A stretch of DNA of 56,905 nt from the NCBI GenBank assembly GCA_017416805.1, contig JAFQBB010000029.1, forward strand, positions 1-56,905, read 5' to 3'. Positions 42,998 to 52,878 of the stretch are shown here, piece after piece; position 1 is the stretch's first letter; every line of letters begins with the position of its first letter. Made by a program: the position numbers and the translations under genes. The notes beneath the pieces were generated by a model. That model saw only the letters and a program-made list of their open reading frames with translations. It ran no database searches and had not been told where the DNA came from. Source of the stretch: Bacteroidaceae bacterium. GTDB lineage: Bacteria > Bacteroidota > Bacteroidia > Bacteroidales > Bacteroidaceae.

Positions 42998-44890
42998 TTA
43001 TCGCTTGTTATTCCGGTTCTGTTGCTGTTGTTGCTGGAGGCGTTGTTGCTCTTCGAGCTGCTTCTGGAGGGCTTCCAACTTGGCGGCCATGCCGGTCATC
43101 TTGCGCGGTTTGTTCTTGTTGGCCTCCATGCGGGCTTCGAGTTTGGCAAGGAGCGCCTTGTCATCGGTGGTCTTGCGCAGGACAATCATGATGAGCATAC
43201 CAAGGAGACCAGAGATGAAGTAGTAATAGTTCAAACCTGCCGAATAGCTGTTGAAGAAGAAGATGAACATGATGGGCATGGCGTACATCATAATCTTCAT
43301 ACCGGGCATCTGTTGTTGTCCTGCCATGGTATCCTTCTGCTGGCGCATGGTGTACCAGGTGTTGAGGATGTTGGTGACACTGAAGAGGAGGCAGAAGAGG
43401 CTCAGGTGGTCGCCAAGCAACCAGATGTCGGTGCCCCAATTGATGACATCGTCATAGGTCGAGAGGTCCTTGGCCCAAAGGAAACTCTGTCCGCGAAGCT
43501 CGATGGCGTTAGGCACAAAGTTGAAGAGGGCGATGAAGACGGGCATCTGGATGAGCATGGGCAAGCATCCTCCCATGGGGCTCACACCGTAGCGGCTATA
43601 GAGGGCCATGGTCTCCTGTTGCTTCTTCATGGCATCCTCGGGGTTGGGGTATTTCTTGTTGATTTCCTCCACATAAGGACGGAGCACGCGCATCTTGGCC
43701 GATGACATGTAGGACTTGTAGGTGGTGGGATATACGACAATCTTCACGATGATGGTCATCAGGAGGAGTACGATACCCATGTTGAGTCCCCATCCGCTGA
43801 GCCAGTCGAAGACATTGATGGTGAACCAGCGGTTGATCCAACGGATGAGCGGCCAGCCGAGGTAAACGAGGTTTTCAAGCTCGGGATCCTTGTCATCGCC
43901 AAGCACATAGTCGTTGGTGGCTTGGAGAGTCTTGAAGTGGTTGGGGCCGAAGTAGAGCTGGAAATTGGTGCTCTCCTGACCTGTAGGGTCGAAGAAGGCT
44001 TGGGTGTCGGCATTGTACTTCTTCAGGTATCCGCTTCCCTCCTTTTGGGGGACAGACTTGAATGCGGCCTCTTCGAAATCCTGCTCGGCAATGACTACGC
44101 TGGAGAAGAACTGATTCTTGAAGGCTACCCAGTTGACGGTGCCTTCGGCCTCCTCCTTGTCCTCGCCCTGCTCGTTGAGGTGCTCGGTGTCGTCATTGTT
44201 GATGCGATAGGTGAGGGAAGAGAACTGTTGCTCGAAGCTGTATCCCTTCTCCAACTGACGGGTACGCTGGTACCAGTTGAAGTCCATCGTCTTGGTGCTG
44301 GGGGTGAAGAAGTTCTGCATCCCCTGGGCATGGATGGAGAGGTTGGCCATATAGAGGTCAGTCGGGAGGAAATAGTTGAAGTCGATGTATTGGCCTTCGC
44401 CCACATTGAGACGCATGGTGACGGTGCTGTCCGATGCATTCAGGGGTTGGAAGTAGAGGTTTTCGGTCAGGATATTCTCATTCTTTCCGCTGAAGGCAAA
44501 ATTCATGCGCATCTCCTCGTCACCATCGAAAAGCACGATGGGGTTTCCGTCCTGTCCCTTATAGTCGGCAAGGGTGGCTTTGCTCACGGTTCCTCCCTTG
44601 GTAGAGAGTTGGAGCTCGACGAGACTGTTTTTCAGTGTCACGAAAGATTCTTCGCCCTGTGTAGCAGAAAATAGGGCAGAAGTGGAGTCGGGCATATAGG
44701 CTTGAGCCTTTTGTTGCTCTTCGGCCAATCCGGCCGCTTCGAGAGCCGCCTGCTCCTGCATGACTTGTTGGATAGAATCTTGATAGTGCTGGATTCGGGC
44801 CATCTCTTCCTCAGTAGGACGGTTGTAGATGCTGAAACCAATCAGCACCAAACCGATAAGGGCGAATCCGATTAAGGTGTTTTTGTCCAT
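42998..44890 (-). CDS. yidC: Membrane protein insertase YidC
   Basis: 630 residues. The first TM helix is NTLIGFALIGLVLIGFSIYN. A large periplasmic beta domain (about 85-350) follows. The conserved insertase core has five TM helices starting at GWGLNMGIVLLLMTIIVKIVVYP; the block KMRVLRPYVEEINKKYPNPED is the cytoplasmic coiled hairpin, and GVSPMGGCLPMLIQMPVFIALF is the hallmark. The C-terminus is basic and Gln-rich (QQQQQQNRNNKR), probably ribosome-binding. It inserts and folds inner-membrane proteins with or without SecYEG. Encoded 128 bp after pyrG, a pairing common in Bacteroidales. Confidence 0.95.
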   Translation of the reverse strand: MDKNTLIGFALIGLVLIGFSIYNRPTEEEMARIQHYQDSIQQVMQEQAALEAAGLAEEQQKAQAYMPDSTSALFSATQGEESFVTLKNSLVELQLSTKGGTVSKATLADYKGQDGNPIVLFDGDEEMRMNFAFSGKNENILTENLYFQPLNASDSTVTMRLNVGEGQYIDFNYFLPTDLYMANLSIHAQGMQNFFTPSTKTMDFNWYQRTRQLEKGYSFEQQFSSLTYRINNDDTEHLNEQGEDKEEAEGTVNWVAFKNQFFSSVVIAEQDFEEAAFKSVPQKEGSGYLKKYNADTQAFFDPTGQESTNFQLYFGPNHFKTLQATNDYVLGDDKDPELENLVYLGWPLIRWINRWFTINVFDWLSGWGLNMGIVLLLMTIIVKIVVYPTTYKSYMSSAKMRVLRPYVEEINKKYPNPEDAMKKQQETMALYSRYGVSPMGGCLPMLIQMPVFIALFNFVPNAIELRGQSFLWAKDLSTYDDVINWGTDIWLLGDHLSLFCLLFSVTNILNTWYTMRQQKDTMAGQQQMPGMKIMMYAMPIMFIFFFNSYSAGLNYYYFISGLLGMLIMIVLRKTTDDKALLAKLEARMEANKNKPRKMTGMAAKLEALQKQLEEQQRLQQQQQQNRNNKR

Positions 44891-44934
44891 TAATTGATTT
44901 GTGATTTATGAATTACTATTTATGATTTGTCAGA

Positions 44935-45007
44935 ATACAGAGACACAGAGATACGGAGTTTTTTGAGCTTTTAAAAAAGAAACTCTGTGTCTCCGTGTCT
45001 CTGTGTC
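44935..45007. repeat. Inverted repeat of the CAGAGACACAGAG family
   Basis: ATACAGAGACACAGAGATAC with GGAGTTTTTT (44,935-44,964) faces AAAAAAGAAACTCTGTGTCT with CCGTGTCTCTGTGT (44,972-45,007). It fills the gap between pyrG and yidC and could form a hairpin inside the joint transcript. Confidence 0.75.
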
Positions 45008-45018
45008 CCACATTTATG

Positions 45019-46617
45019 TCATTTGCAGATAGCAGCCTTCACGAATGCCAGGAAGAGGGGGTGCGGCTTGAGCACCGTGCTTCCGTATTCGGGATGGAAC
45101 TGTACGCCCACATACCACTTGAGCGAAGGTATCTCCATGATTTCCACCAAGTCGCTTTCGGGGTTCACACCCACGCAGGTCATACCGTTCTTCTCGAACT
45201 CGGCCTTGTAGGCATTGTTGAACTCATAGCGGTGGCGATGGCGCTCCTGGATGTGCTCCTTGCCATAGGCCTCGAACACCTTGTTTCCTTGGCTGAGCAC
45301 ACACTCGTAAGAGCCGAGACGCATGTTCTCCTTCATGTCGAGGACGGACTTCTGCTCCTCCATCAGGTCGATGATGGGGTGGGTGGTCTTCTCGTCCATC
45401 TCCTTGGAATGTGCATCGGCATAGCCCAACACATTGCGTGCAAACTCTACCGCCATCATCTGGAGACCAAGACCGAGACCGAGAGTGGGTATGTTGTGTT
45501 CGCGGCAATACTTGGCAGTGATGAGCTTCCCTTCGATTCCACGGTTGCCGAATCCCGGACAGATGACTACACCATCCATGCCTTCGAGCAACTCCTGTAC
45601 GTTGTCCTCGTTGATGTTTTCTGAATAGATGAAATTCACTTTGGCCTTACGGTCGTTGTAAGTAGCGGCTTGCGAGAGTGACTCCATGATGGATTTGTAG
45701 GCATCTTGCAAGTCGTACTTGCCGACAATGGCAATGTTCACCACTTCGGTGGCATTGTAGCGGCGGTTCAAGAAATCGCGCCAAGGGCCAAGAGATGGTG
45801 TCTCTCCAACGGGCAGACCTACCTTTTCGAGGATAGTTGCATCCAATCCCTGCTCCTGCATCTTCAAAGGCACTTCGTAGATGGTAGGCACATCCATGGA
45901 TTGGACCACAGCCTTCTTGTCAACATTACAGAAAAGAGCCACCTTGTCGCGCATGTCCTGAGGAATCTCGTGCTCGGTGCGGAGTACAAGGATATCGGGT
46001 TGCACACCCAATGATTGCAACTTCTGGACACTATGCTGGGTTGGTTTGCTCTTCAATTCGCCGGCGGCAGAGAGGTAAGGCACGTAAGTAAGGTGTACGC
46101 TCACGGCATTGCGGCCCAATTCCCACTTCAACTGACGGATGCTCTCGATGTAGGGGAGAGACTCGATGTCGCCCACCGTACCACCAATCTCGGTAATCAC
46201 GAAGTCATACTTGTATTTCGTGCCCATCAGCTTCACGTTGCGTTTGATTTCATCGGTGATATGAGGAACTACCTGTACGGTCTTGCCCAAGTAGTCGCCA
46301 CGGCGCTCCTTGTCAATGACTCCTTTATATATGCGTCCGCTGGTGATGTTGTTGGCCTTGGTAGCTTCGATGCTGAGAAAACGCTCGTAGTGACCGAGGT
46401 CAAGGTCTGCCATGTGTCCATCAACCGTCACGTAGCACTCGCCATGCTCATGGGGGTTCAATGTACCCGGGTCAATATTGATGTACGGGTCGAACTTCTG
46501 GATGGTTACGTTGTAGCCACGTGCTTGCAACAACTTTCCGATAGATGCTGAAATGATTCCTTTACCCAGTGACGAGGCAACTCCTCCCGTCACAAAGATG
46601 TACTTAGTTTCTGCCAC
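45019..46617 (-). CDS. pyrG: CTP synthase lacking the glutaminase Cys
   Basis: 532 residues, normal length. The synthetase domain (1-270) is complete: KYIFVTGGVASSLGKGI P-loop, FDPYINIDPGTLNPHEHGE and ITEIGGTVGDIESLPY. The C-terminal glutamine amidotransferase domain keeps the oxyanion-side CPGFGNRG and the His/Glu pair of VQFHPEYGS. The nucleophile elbow reads LGLGLGLQ where the family has LGICLGMQ, so residue 382 (codon at 45,474-45,472, GGT) is Gly instead of Cys. If real, the enzyme cannot use glutamine and would depend on free ammonia. A single-base error (TGT read as GGT) is the main alternative. Pathway: UTP to CTP in the cytoplasm. Confidence 0.93.
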   Translation of the reverse strand: MAETKYIFVTGGVASSLGKGIISASIGKLLQARGYNVTIQKFDPYINIDPGTLNPHEHGECYVTVDGHMADLDLGHYERFLSIEATKANNITSGRIYKGVIDKERRGDYLGKTVQVVPHITDEIKRNVKLMGTKYKYDFVITEIGGTVGDIESLPYIESIRQLKWELGRNAVSVHLTYVPYLSAAGELKSKPTQHSVQKLQSLGVQPDILVLRTEHEIPQDMRDKVALFCNVDKKAVVQSMDVPTIYEVPLKMQEQGLDATILEKVGLPVGETPSLGPWRDFLNRRYNATEVVNIAIVGKYDLQDAYKSIMESLSQAATYNDRKAKVNFIYSENINEDNVQELLEGMDGVVICPGFGNRGIEGKLITAKYCREHNIPTLGLGLGLQMMAVEFARNVLGYADAHSKEMDEKTTHPIIDLMEEQKSVLDMKENMRLGSYECVLSQGNKVFEAYGKEHIQERHRHRYEFNNAYKAEFEKNGMTCVGVNPESDLVEIMEIPSLKWYVGVQFHPEYGSTVLKPHPLFLAFVKAAICK

Positions 46618-46689
46618 AGTTGTACGTATTAAAAAGTTATACCTATTGTTCGTCTAATCATCTGTTTCTAACAAAAAACAAATAACGCG

Positions 46690-46697
46690 CAAAGGTA
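46690..46697 (-). promoter_or_regulatory. Promoter -7 box of pyrG
   Basis: On the minus strand TACCTTTG (46,697-46,690) followed by CGCG fits the -7 consensus, about 73 bp ahead of the ATG at 46,617. The word TATTGTTCGT occurs twice nearby (about 46,642 and 46,714), one copy on each side of the box, and may be a binding site. Confidence 0.55.
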
Positions 46698-46823
46698 CAT
46701 AAAAAAGTCATACTATTGTTCGTTTTAAGGCAAATTTAGGCTAAAAAAAATCGAATGTATCAGAATCTGCAGATGAATTGGATTTTTGTGGACGTAAAAG
46801 TAAGAATTTTGGAATAAAAGGCG

Positions 46824-46831
46824 TACCTTTG
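46824..46831 (+). promoter_or_regulatory. Promoter -7 box of the DUF3078 gene
   Basis: TACCTTTG at 46,824-46,831, followed by TCGCC, matches the -7 consensus and would start RNA near 46,838. This supports the ATG at 46,865 over the upstream ATG at 46,847. Confidence 0.5.
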
Positions 46832-46864
46832 TCGCCCCAATAAACTATGCAAATTGATTTTGTT

Positions 46865-48214
46865 ATGAAGAAAAGTCTCATCTTGTCCATTTTTTGTGTG
46901 TATGGAGGGTTGTTTGTCGTACAGGCACAAACGGTTTCTAACCCCTCGTTGTCCGAAAGAGTGAAAAAAATGGAACAGATTGCCCTTCAATACGAAGATT
47001 CGTTGTTGGTTTTGGCTACTGAGAATCAAAAGGACACAGAGGCGTTGCCAACCGATGGGATGAATCCGCGTTATTACCGCCTTTTTGCCAAGCCTACGTT
47101 GTATGCATCGTGTGTCAGCAATGCATTGGAAATGAGTGATGAAAACCTGGAGGGGTATGCAGTATCAGAACCCGAATATCTGGAGTTGTCGCCAAATAGT
47201 GATGTAAATCATTCCGATAAGATTGAGCATGAGATTGATCGAACAATTTTGGCTACCAGTCTCAGTTCTCCTGAATTGTTTGCATATACTGAAGACCAGA
47301 TTATGGCCGAACAGGTGGTGACTACGGATGCGGTGGCTCAATTGGCTCCTACGGCTAATATCATCACAAGGCAGGAAGTTCTGGATGACGAAGTGGTGGC
47401 TATGAATATTGAGGTGAAGCGTCCGAATTTCTGGAAGACATCGGGGAGCGCCTCTTTGCAATTCACCCAAAACTATATTTCCGAGAACTGGTATAAAGGT
47501 GGTGAGAGTACAAACACTCTTGTGTCCGAACTTATCTTGAAAGCCAACTATAACGATCAGCAGCATATCCAATGGGATAACACACTTGAGGCGAAACTCG
47601 GATTTACTACGGCTCCTTCGGACACGATGCATAAATATCGTACAAATACGGATCTTCTGCGTCTTTCGTCCAAACTTGGAGTCAAGGCTTTCAAGTCGTG
47701 GTTTTACACTATTGAGGTGGAGTCGAAAACTCAGATGTTGAAGAACTATAAAGTGAATAGTGACATCTTGCAATCGGCCTTTACCGCTCCGTTAGAGACA
47801 ACGGTCGGCATAGGTATGGATTATAAGAAGGATTTGAAGAATTTCAATATCTCCGTCAACCTTGCCCCATTGGCCTACCGTTGGGTTTATGTTGGAAACG
47901 ATGAAGTTGACGAAACTAAGTTCGGAGTGGAAAAAGATGAAAAGTCTTTGCAGGAGTACGGTTCGTCCATGAAAGTGAAATCTACATGGACAATCATTAA
48001 GAATGTGACATGGACAAGCCGTCTGGAAGCCTTTACCAATTATGAAAAAGTACAGGCCGAATGGGAAAATACGTTTGATTTTGCTATCAGCAGATACCTC
48101 TCTACCAAGTTGTTCTTGCACGGAAGGTTTGACGATGGCGTGCCAAGAATGGAGGACCATTCATACTTCCAATTCAAGGAGTTCCTCAGTTTCGGACTTT
48201 CGTACAAGTGGTAA
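46865..48214 (+). CDS. DUF3078 family outer-membrane-type protein
   Basis: 449 residues from the ATG at 46,865 (MKKSLILSIFCVYGGLFVVQAQ, a signal peptide). After a variable acidic N-terminal third, the DUF3078 region begins near KRPNFWKTSGSASLQFTQNYISENWYKGGES (cited by its ends). Alternating beta strands follow (TLEAKLGF, KLGVKAFKSWFYTIEVES, SVNLAPLAYRW), ending in FLSFGLSYKW with the terminal aromatic typical of outer-membrane barrels. Function is not established; it probably is a beta-barrel of the outer membrane. It stands between pyrG (divergent) and a tRNA gene. Confidence 0.88.
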   Translation: MKKSLILSIFCVYGGLFVVQAQTVSNPSLSERVKKMEQIALQYEDSLLVLATENQKDTEALPTDGMNPRYYRLFAKPTLYASCVSNALEMSDENLEGYAVSEPEYLELSPNSDVNHSDKIEHEIDRTILATSLSSPELFAYTEDQIMAEQVVTTDAVAQLAPTANIITRQEVLDDEVVAMNIEVKRPNFWKTSGSASLQFTQNYISENWYKGGESTNTLVSELILKANYNDQQHIQWDNTLEAKLGFTTAPSDTMHKYRTNTDLLRLSSKLGVKAFKSWFYTIEVESKTQMLKNYKVNSDILQSAFTAPLETTVGIGMDYKKDLKNFNISVNLAPLAYRWVYVGNDEVDETKFGVEKDEKSLQEYGSSMKVKSTWTIIKNVTWTSRLEAFTNYEKVQAEWENTFDFAISRYLSTKLFLHGRFDDGVPRMEDHSYFQFKEFLSFGLSYKW

Positions 48215-48238
48215 TCGTAGAAAAAACATGGCAAAAAG

Positions 48239-48270
48239 TTTGGTCGTGTCGGACAAAAGCAGTACTTTTG
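48239..48270 (+). promoter_or_regulatory. Promoter of the tRNA-Arg gene
   Basis: TTTG at 48,239-48,242 (-33) and TACTTTTG at 48,263-48,270 (-7) are 20 bp apart, the preferred Bacteroidota spacing. The tRNA starts 18 bp after the -7 box. Confidence 0.7.
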
Positions 48271-48287
48271 CACCCGCAAACAAGGAT

Positions 48288-48361
<74 letters not shown>

Positions 48362-48400
48362 CTACTTTTGTCAAATATAAAATTGTATTTTAGGTTTTGT

Positions 48401-48435
48401 GGTTGTGTCATCTTTGTATGATACAACCTTTTTTT
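48401..48435 (+). terminator. Terminator downstream of tRNA-Arg
   Basis: GGTTGTGTCAT (48,401-48,411) pairs with ATGATACAACC (48,418-48,428) with one G-T pair and a 6-base loop, followed by seven T. The T-run overlaps the last codons of the convergent tamB-like gene. Confidence 0.8.
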
Positions 48436-51400
48436 ATTTCTTTTTCCGCCACCTGAAGAGGTCGGCCCAATTGGTGAAATCGCGTTTGTAGATAAGGCCC
48501 ACACCTTGGGTGTTCAGTGTCTGTTTGGCAAAGTAACGGTCGTTGGTCATGTTGTACAATTTTACACGTACTTCCCCACTTTGGTTCAGCAACCATTGCA
48601 AGTCGAAGTCTCCAACAAAGTTACTTTTTTTCAATTGGTCTTCCCTGTATCCCAAATTTCCGTTGAAAAGCAGGCGGTTGTCCAGCATTCGTCCGCTAAG
48701 TATTCCTTCTACTTCCAGGTCGCTCCATCCCTCCTGTCCGGTGGAGAAATTGCTGGAGAAGTTCCAATTGCTCATGTTCAGTGCTTGGGATAGGATGTTG
48801 TTAAGCTGTCCTGATAAGGTAGAACTGAGCAGTGAAGTCATGGTGTTGCTTGAAGTCCGGTTGTCGGTGTTTGCATAGTCAAACGTGTAGAATTTGCCGA
48901 CTCCGAGCAGGTATATGATTTGTGTACGCATCTGTTCATCGGTGGTGATGGCCGAGCGTACGAGTTGGCGTTCTTCATCGTTGACGGTTGGCAGGTCAAG
49001 GTCAAAATCAAGTACGGGTGCGGCCAGTTTTCCGGTCATGTTGATGATGCAATTGACTTTTACCGTATTGTTGTTGAATGTTGCATCGGGCACGAGGTCC
49101 AAGAGTGAAGCCGAGTTTACGGTGTGTATGGCTTTCAGGTTCAGGTCAGCATCGCCTCCTTCGCCTGTGAAGGTTACTTCAGAGCCCTCTTCCAATTGGA
49201 AATCCTTACGGATGACATCCTGCATACTCATTTTGTAAACACCTCCATCCACGATGTATGTGCCTCGCAAGTCGGTACTTTCATTTGTGTATGCCACGTT
49301 GATAGTACCGGTTCCTTGTGCCTCGACATAGTCGCCCGAGCGTGAATCCATAATGACCCGTACGGTAGCATCGGGGGTGACGTCAATGGCTGCATTGATG
49401 GCCACTTGCAGAGGTTGTCCGTCGTCCTCCTCGGCTTTTTCATTTCGGGATTGGAAAAGGCGTAATCCTTCAATTTGTAGATTGTGTCGTGGGGTTTTGT
49501 CAACGAAGGTGACAAAGCTATTATCCTTGATTGACTCTGGTGTTGACAGGTTATATACAAATACGGAGTTTCGGTTGGTTTCAATGTTGGCATTGAGGTT
49601 CAGCTGATCTCCGCCTCCCCATAGTGTCACCATGCCCGATCCGTAGAATCGTCCGTAAAATGGCATATTTCCGAAATCGTTTGTGTCGTAAAAACGGAAG
49701 TTGTCCATATTGAATCGGAAATTGTATCCGATATTCTTGAAGTACTTGTACGAGAGTTTGCCATTAGTGGCGACGGCATTTCCTTCGGGGTCTCGCACGG
49801 TTATGTTGGGGAACTCTATGCCTGTGTCGGTCAAGTGGAGTGAGTCGTTTTGTAGTATAATAGGGGTGTTCAGTATTTTCACATGCGCCTGTGCGCTGGC
49901 GCGTGCGTCTCCTTCAAGTACCAGTTCCTTGAATGGGCCGTGCAGGTGTATGGGACCACTGACTCTTCCTTCCACGTTGTCAAAGATGCTTCCTACGAAC
50001 GAGTTGAGAAACTCCAAATTGGTGTTTTGCGCACCGATTTGCAGATTTAGTCCGCCTTGTTGTGGGCTGACGTATCCCTTTACAGTTGTCCGTCCTTTGT
50101 CTCCCTCCCGGATGTCAGCATCCAACATTACCCCTATCTCGTTGTCCCACCATCCGGTTACGTCCATATCGCCCATCAGGCCATCATTGAAACGGAAAGT
50201 TTCGACGTGCAGGTCTGTATGTGCCTTGATTTCTCCGTGCGGATTGCTGACTATGGCTTTTCCGGTAGCTTTTCCTTTGAAGCTTACGGCGTCAAATTGC
50301 ACAATGTTCAAGATGTATTCGACGGCTATTCTTTTCAAGTCCACCACGAGTGAGTCATCCGGATTTTCCGATATCCGTCCGTTTATGATAAGGTGTTGCT
50401 TTTCGTGACCGATGTCCAGATTGTTTATTTCAATGCTTTCGGGGTGTATGTATATTTGTGCGGGCGATACATTCCAAATGGTGTCGTTGATGATAAGTTC
50501 CGATTTGTCAAGGTGGATGTCGGCTTTGATTTTGTCTGTATCCTTTTGTCGTGGTGCGATGTGTGCGTGTGCTATGATTGTGCCTGCGTTTGTCACCTCA
50601 GTGTCGTTTCCCCATGCGAGTTGTGTGGTGAGTGTGTCGGCTTTGGCTTGTGCGTCAAACATCAGTGTCAGGTGTTCGCCGTTTTCCTGATGTTTTGTGA
50701 TGTTGAAGTTTGTATTTATCTGTTTTTCGTCATTTCCAAGAATCAGGTTTCCCCCCTCATACTTTTCTCCATTATATATAAGGTGGGGTGTATGTATGGC
50801 CATTTCCAACCGTTTTGTCGAGTCGTTGATGTATCCCTTCATAGTGGCCGTAGGGTGAATGTTGAAGGGGATTCCGAGTATATAGGAATAGAAATTGCTT
50901 TCGTCCAGTTTCAGGTTAAAGTCGAAGCGGTTTCCGTTGTCCTTTCTCTTTTTCTGGACGTGCGACGGGATTATGGAAGGCATGTGGTGTGCGACAATGT
51001 GGCTGAAACTTGTGAGCAATGTGCTATACGAATAGTCGCCGTCCAGTTGGGCCTTCATGAAGTCGGCTTCTATCTTCAATTGCTTTTGTCCGTTTTCCAT
51101 GGTTTTTGCCACCAGAGCAATGGGTGTTGTTTCAAAGGTGTCGCCCGGTACGATGGCTCTCAGGCTATCCACGTTGACGAATCCCTCCACATTGTCAATG
51201 TTGTTTCCTCGCACGTGTGCCGTCAGTTTCAGGCCGTATTGGTGTCCGCTCCGCTCGTTGGTCAGTTTCAGGTCGTACGGACGGAAATGGTCTATTTGCA
51301 TTTCCAGGTTGAAGGTTGGTACTTTTTTCACGATACCCATCCTTCCGTTGATTACAAATGCTATGTTCGGGTCGTCCAAGGCCAGCAATCCATTGAAGCC

Positions 51401-52873
51401 CTCTTCGTTGAATGTGCCGTCCATGTTGATGTTCTGATATTCGTATCCGCTGTATTGCAAGGTGGGTATTTCTCCTTTCAGATAGAGCGAGGATGTCCCC
51501 TCTTTGGGGCTTGCGCCGTTGAACTCCAGGTTGAAGGATACGGTCCCTATTTTTTGCTCTTCGCCCAACAGCTGGTCAAGTGCCAGTCCTTCGCTACCTA
51601 CAAAGCCTTTGTATTCCCGCTTCCCGTCGGGTGTCAGGGTCATGGTGGCATTTGTCTGTATGGCTCCTATGCCGCTTTCCATCAGGCCGTGTGCATTCAG
51701 GTTGTCTGTCGTGCCCGAAATATCTCCGATGAATTGCAGGAATCCAGCATTCTGCAACTCTTCCGGTAGTGGAGCCTCTTTGCCTTTCAGGTTTTCCCAC
51801 ATCAGCCTGATGCCTTCCTTGTTGGCGCGCAATTCTTCCAGTTTTGCCTTTATGTAGGGCGGTTGGTTGTTTTGCCACTTTGCCATGAAGTCAGTAGCCC
51901 GCAGGCTGACTTCCCTCTTCAGGGAGTGTATGTCCAGTTCTGGGATTCTGACCCGTGTTGAATCTGTCCGGAAACGGGCTTTTATGTAAAAGGGCTCGTC
52001 GAAATGGGTGAAGATGGGGACAAAGGCTGCGAGGTCGGACGGCGTCAGGTACGATTGCCGGTCAATCTCTGTCCGCATGCTTCTGATGGGCATTTGCCCG
52101 TGTTCCTCCTCGTAATCAGAGAAATCCACTTGCATCGTTTCCATTTTCAAATGGCTGGCCGGAAGTTTCAGGTCAAAGCCGTCAAGCAAGATTTTTTCGT
52201 GGTTTGCTTTGAGTTGCAATTGCAATCCTTTCAGGACAAACCCGCTTTGCTCTTTGAAGTCCATTCTCCGTATGGTGGCATTGATGGAATCTTGGCTGAT
52301 GGATTTCAGATTGATGGTGGCATTGATGTTTTCCACGGCCAGGTGGGCGGGATTGAATTTTCCGTAGGTCTTTGCTTCCGATTCGACATCGTACTTGAGG
52401 CTTCCTCTGCGCACAAGCAGGCTGTTTATGCGGAGGTTCAGGGGGGAGGCCGATCGGGTGGTGTCGGTCGAGGCGAAGGCGTCGAGGAGGAACTGGTAGT
52501 TAGGTTCGTCCTTGGGTGTCTTGCGCCTCAGATGGGCATGAAATCCGAACATCTGCATGGTGTGCATGGACAGACGCCCTTCCGTCAGCAGGGGCATCCA
52601 TTCCATTTTTGCCGAAAAGCGGGCCGCTTTCAGCATTTGTTCTCCCGATTTGTCGTTTACAATCAGGTCGTCCACTATAAAGCGGTTGGGATAACCTATG
52701 GTGATGTGGCCGATTCTTACCTCTGTGCCTATAAGACTGGTCAGTTGCTCTTGTGCCACTGAGGTGAACCACCTCTGTACGGGCGGTATCTCCACCATTA
52801 TGGCGCAAACTCCGTATAGGACAATCAGCCCTATCAGGAAGTTCCGGATTATAATGAGCAGCTTTCTTTTCAT
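48434..52873 (-). CDS. TamB-like translocation and assembly module protein
   Basis: 1,479 residues. One N-terminal TM anchor (LLIIIRNFLIGLIVLYGVCAIMV) is followed by about 1,100 residues of repetitive beta strands forming an AsmA/TamB-type groove. A C-terminal DUF490 (TamB) domain begins around AAINAAIDVTPDATVRVIMD. It ends with GLIYKRDFTNWADLFRWRKKK. TamB-type proteins span the periplasm and carry phospholipid or help outer-membrane proteins to assemble. Length is usual for Bacteroidota members. No TamA gene is adjacent here. The gene is transcribed alone toward the tRNA. Confidence 0.92.
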   Translation of the reverse strand: MKRKLLIIIRNFLIGLIVLYGVCAIMVEIPPVQRWFTSVAQEQLTSLIGTEVRIGHITIGYPNRFIVDDLIVNDKSGEQMLKAARFSAKMEWMPLLTEGRLSMHTMQMFGFHAHLRRKTPKDEPNYQFLLDAFASTDTTRSASPLNLRINSLLVRRGSLKYDVESEAKTYGKFNPAHLAVENINATINLKSISQDSINATIRRMDFKEQSGFVLKGLQLQLKANHEKILLDGFDLKLPASHLKMETMQVDFSDYEEEHGQMPIRSMRTEIDRQSYLTPSDLAAFVPIFTHFDEPFYIKARFRTDSTRVRIPELDIHSLKREVSLRATDFMAKWQNNQPPYIKAKLEELRANKEGIRLMWENLKGKEAPLPEELQNAGFLQFIGDISGTTDNLNAHGLMESGIGAIQTNATMTLTPDGKREYKGFVGSEGLALDQLLGEEQKIGTVSFNLEFNGASPKEGTSSLYLKGEIPTLQYSGYEYQNINMDGTFNEEGFNGLLALDDPNIAFVINGRMGIVKKVPTFNLEMQIDHFRPYDLKLTNERSGHQYGLKLTAHVRGNNIDNVEGFVNVDSLRAIVPGDTFETTPIALVAKTMENGQKQLKIEADFMKAQLDGDYSYSTLLTSFSHIVAHHMPSIIPSHVQKKRKDNGNRFDFNLKLDESNFYSYILGIPFNIHPTATMKGYINDSTKRLEMAIHTPHLIYNGEKYEGGNLILGNDEKQINTNFNITKHQENGEHLTLMFDAQAKADTLTTQLAWGNDTEVTNAGTIIAHAHIAPRQKDTDKIKADIHLDKSELIINDTIWNVSPAQIYIHPESIEINNLDIGHEKQHLIINGRISENPDDSLVVDLKRIAVEYILNIVQFDAVSFKGKATGKAIVSNPHGEIKAHTDLHVETFRFNDGLMGDMDVTGWWDNEIGVMLDADIREGDKGRTTVKGYVSPQQGGLNLQIGAQNTNLEFLNSFVGSIFDNVEGRVSGPIHLHGPFKELVLEGDARASAQAHVKILNTPIILQNDSLHLTDTGIEFPNITVRDPEGNAVATNGKLSYKYFKNIGYNFRFNMDNFRFYDTNDFGNMPFYGRFYGSGMVTLWGGGDQLNLNANIETNRNSVFVYNLSTPESIKDNSFVTFVDKTPRHNLQIEGLRLFQSRNEKAEEDDGQPLQVAINAAIDVTPDATVRVIMDSRSGDYVEAQGTGTINVAYTNESTDLRGTYIVDGGVYKMSMQDVIRKDFQLEEGSEVTFTGEGGDADLNLKAIHTVNSASLLDLVPDATFNNNTVKVNCIINMTGKLAAPVLDFDLDLPTVNDEERQLVRSAITTDEQMRTQIIYLLGVGKFYTFDYANTDNRTSSNTMTSLLSSTLSGQLNNILSQALNMSNWNFSSNFSTGQEGWSDLEVEGILSGRMLDNRLLFNGNLGYREDQLKKSNFVGDFDLQWLLNQSGEVRVKLYNMTNDRYFAKQTLNTQGVGLIYKRDFTNWADLFRWRKKK

Positions 52874-52878
52874 TTTTG

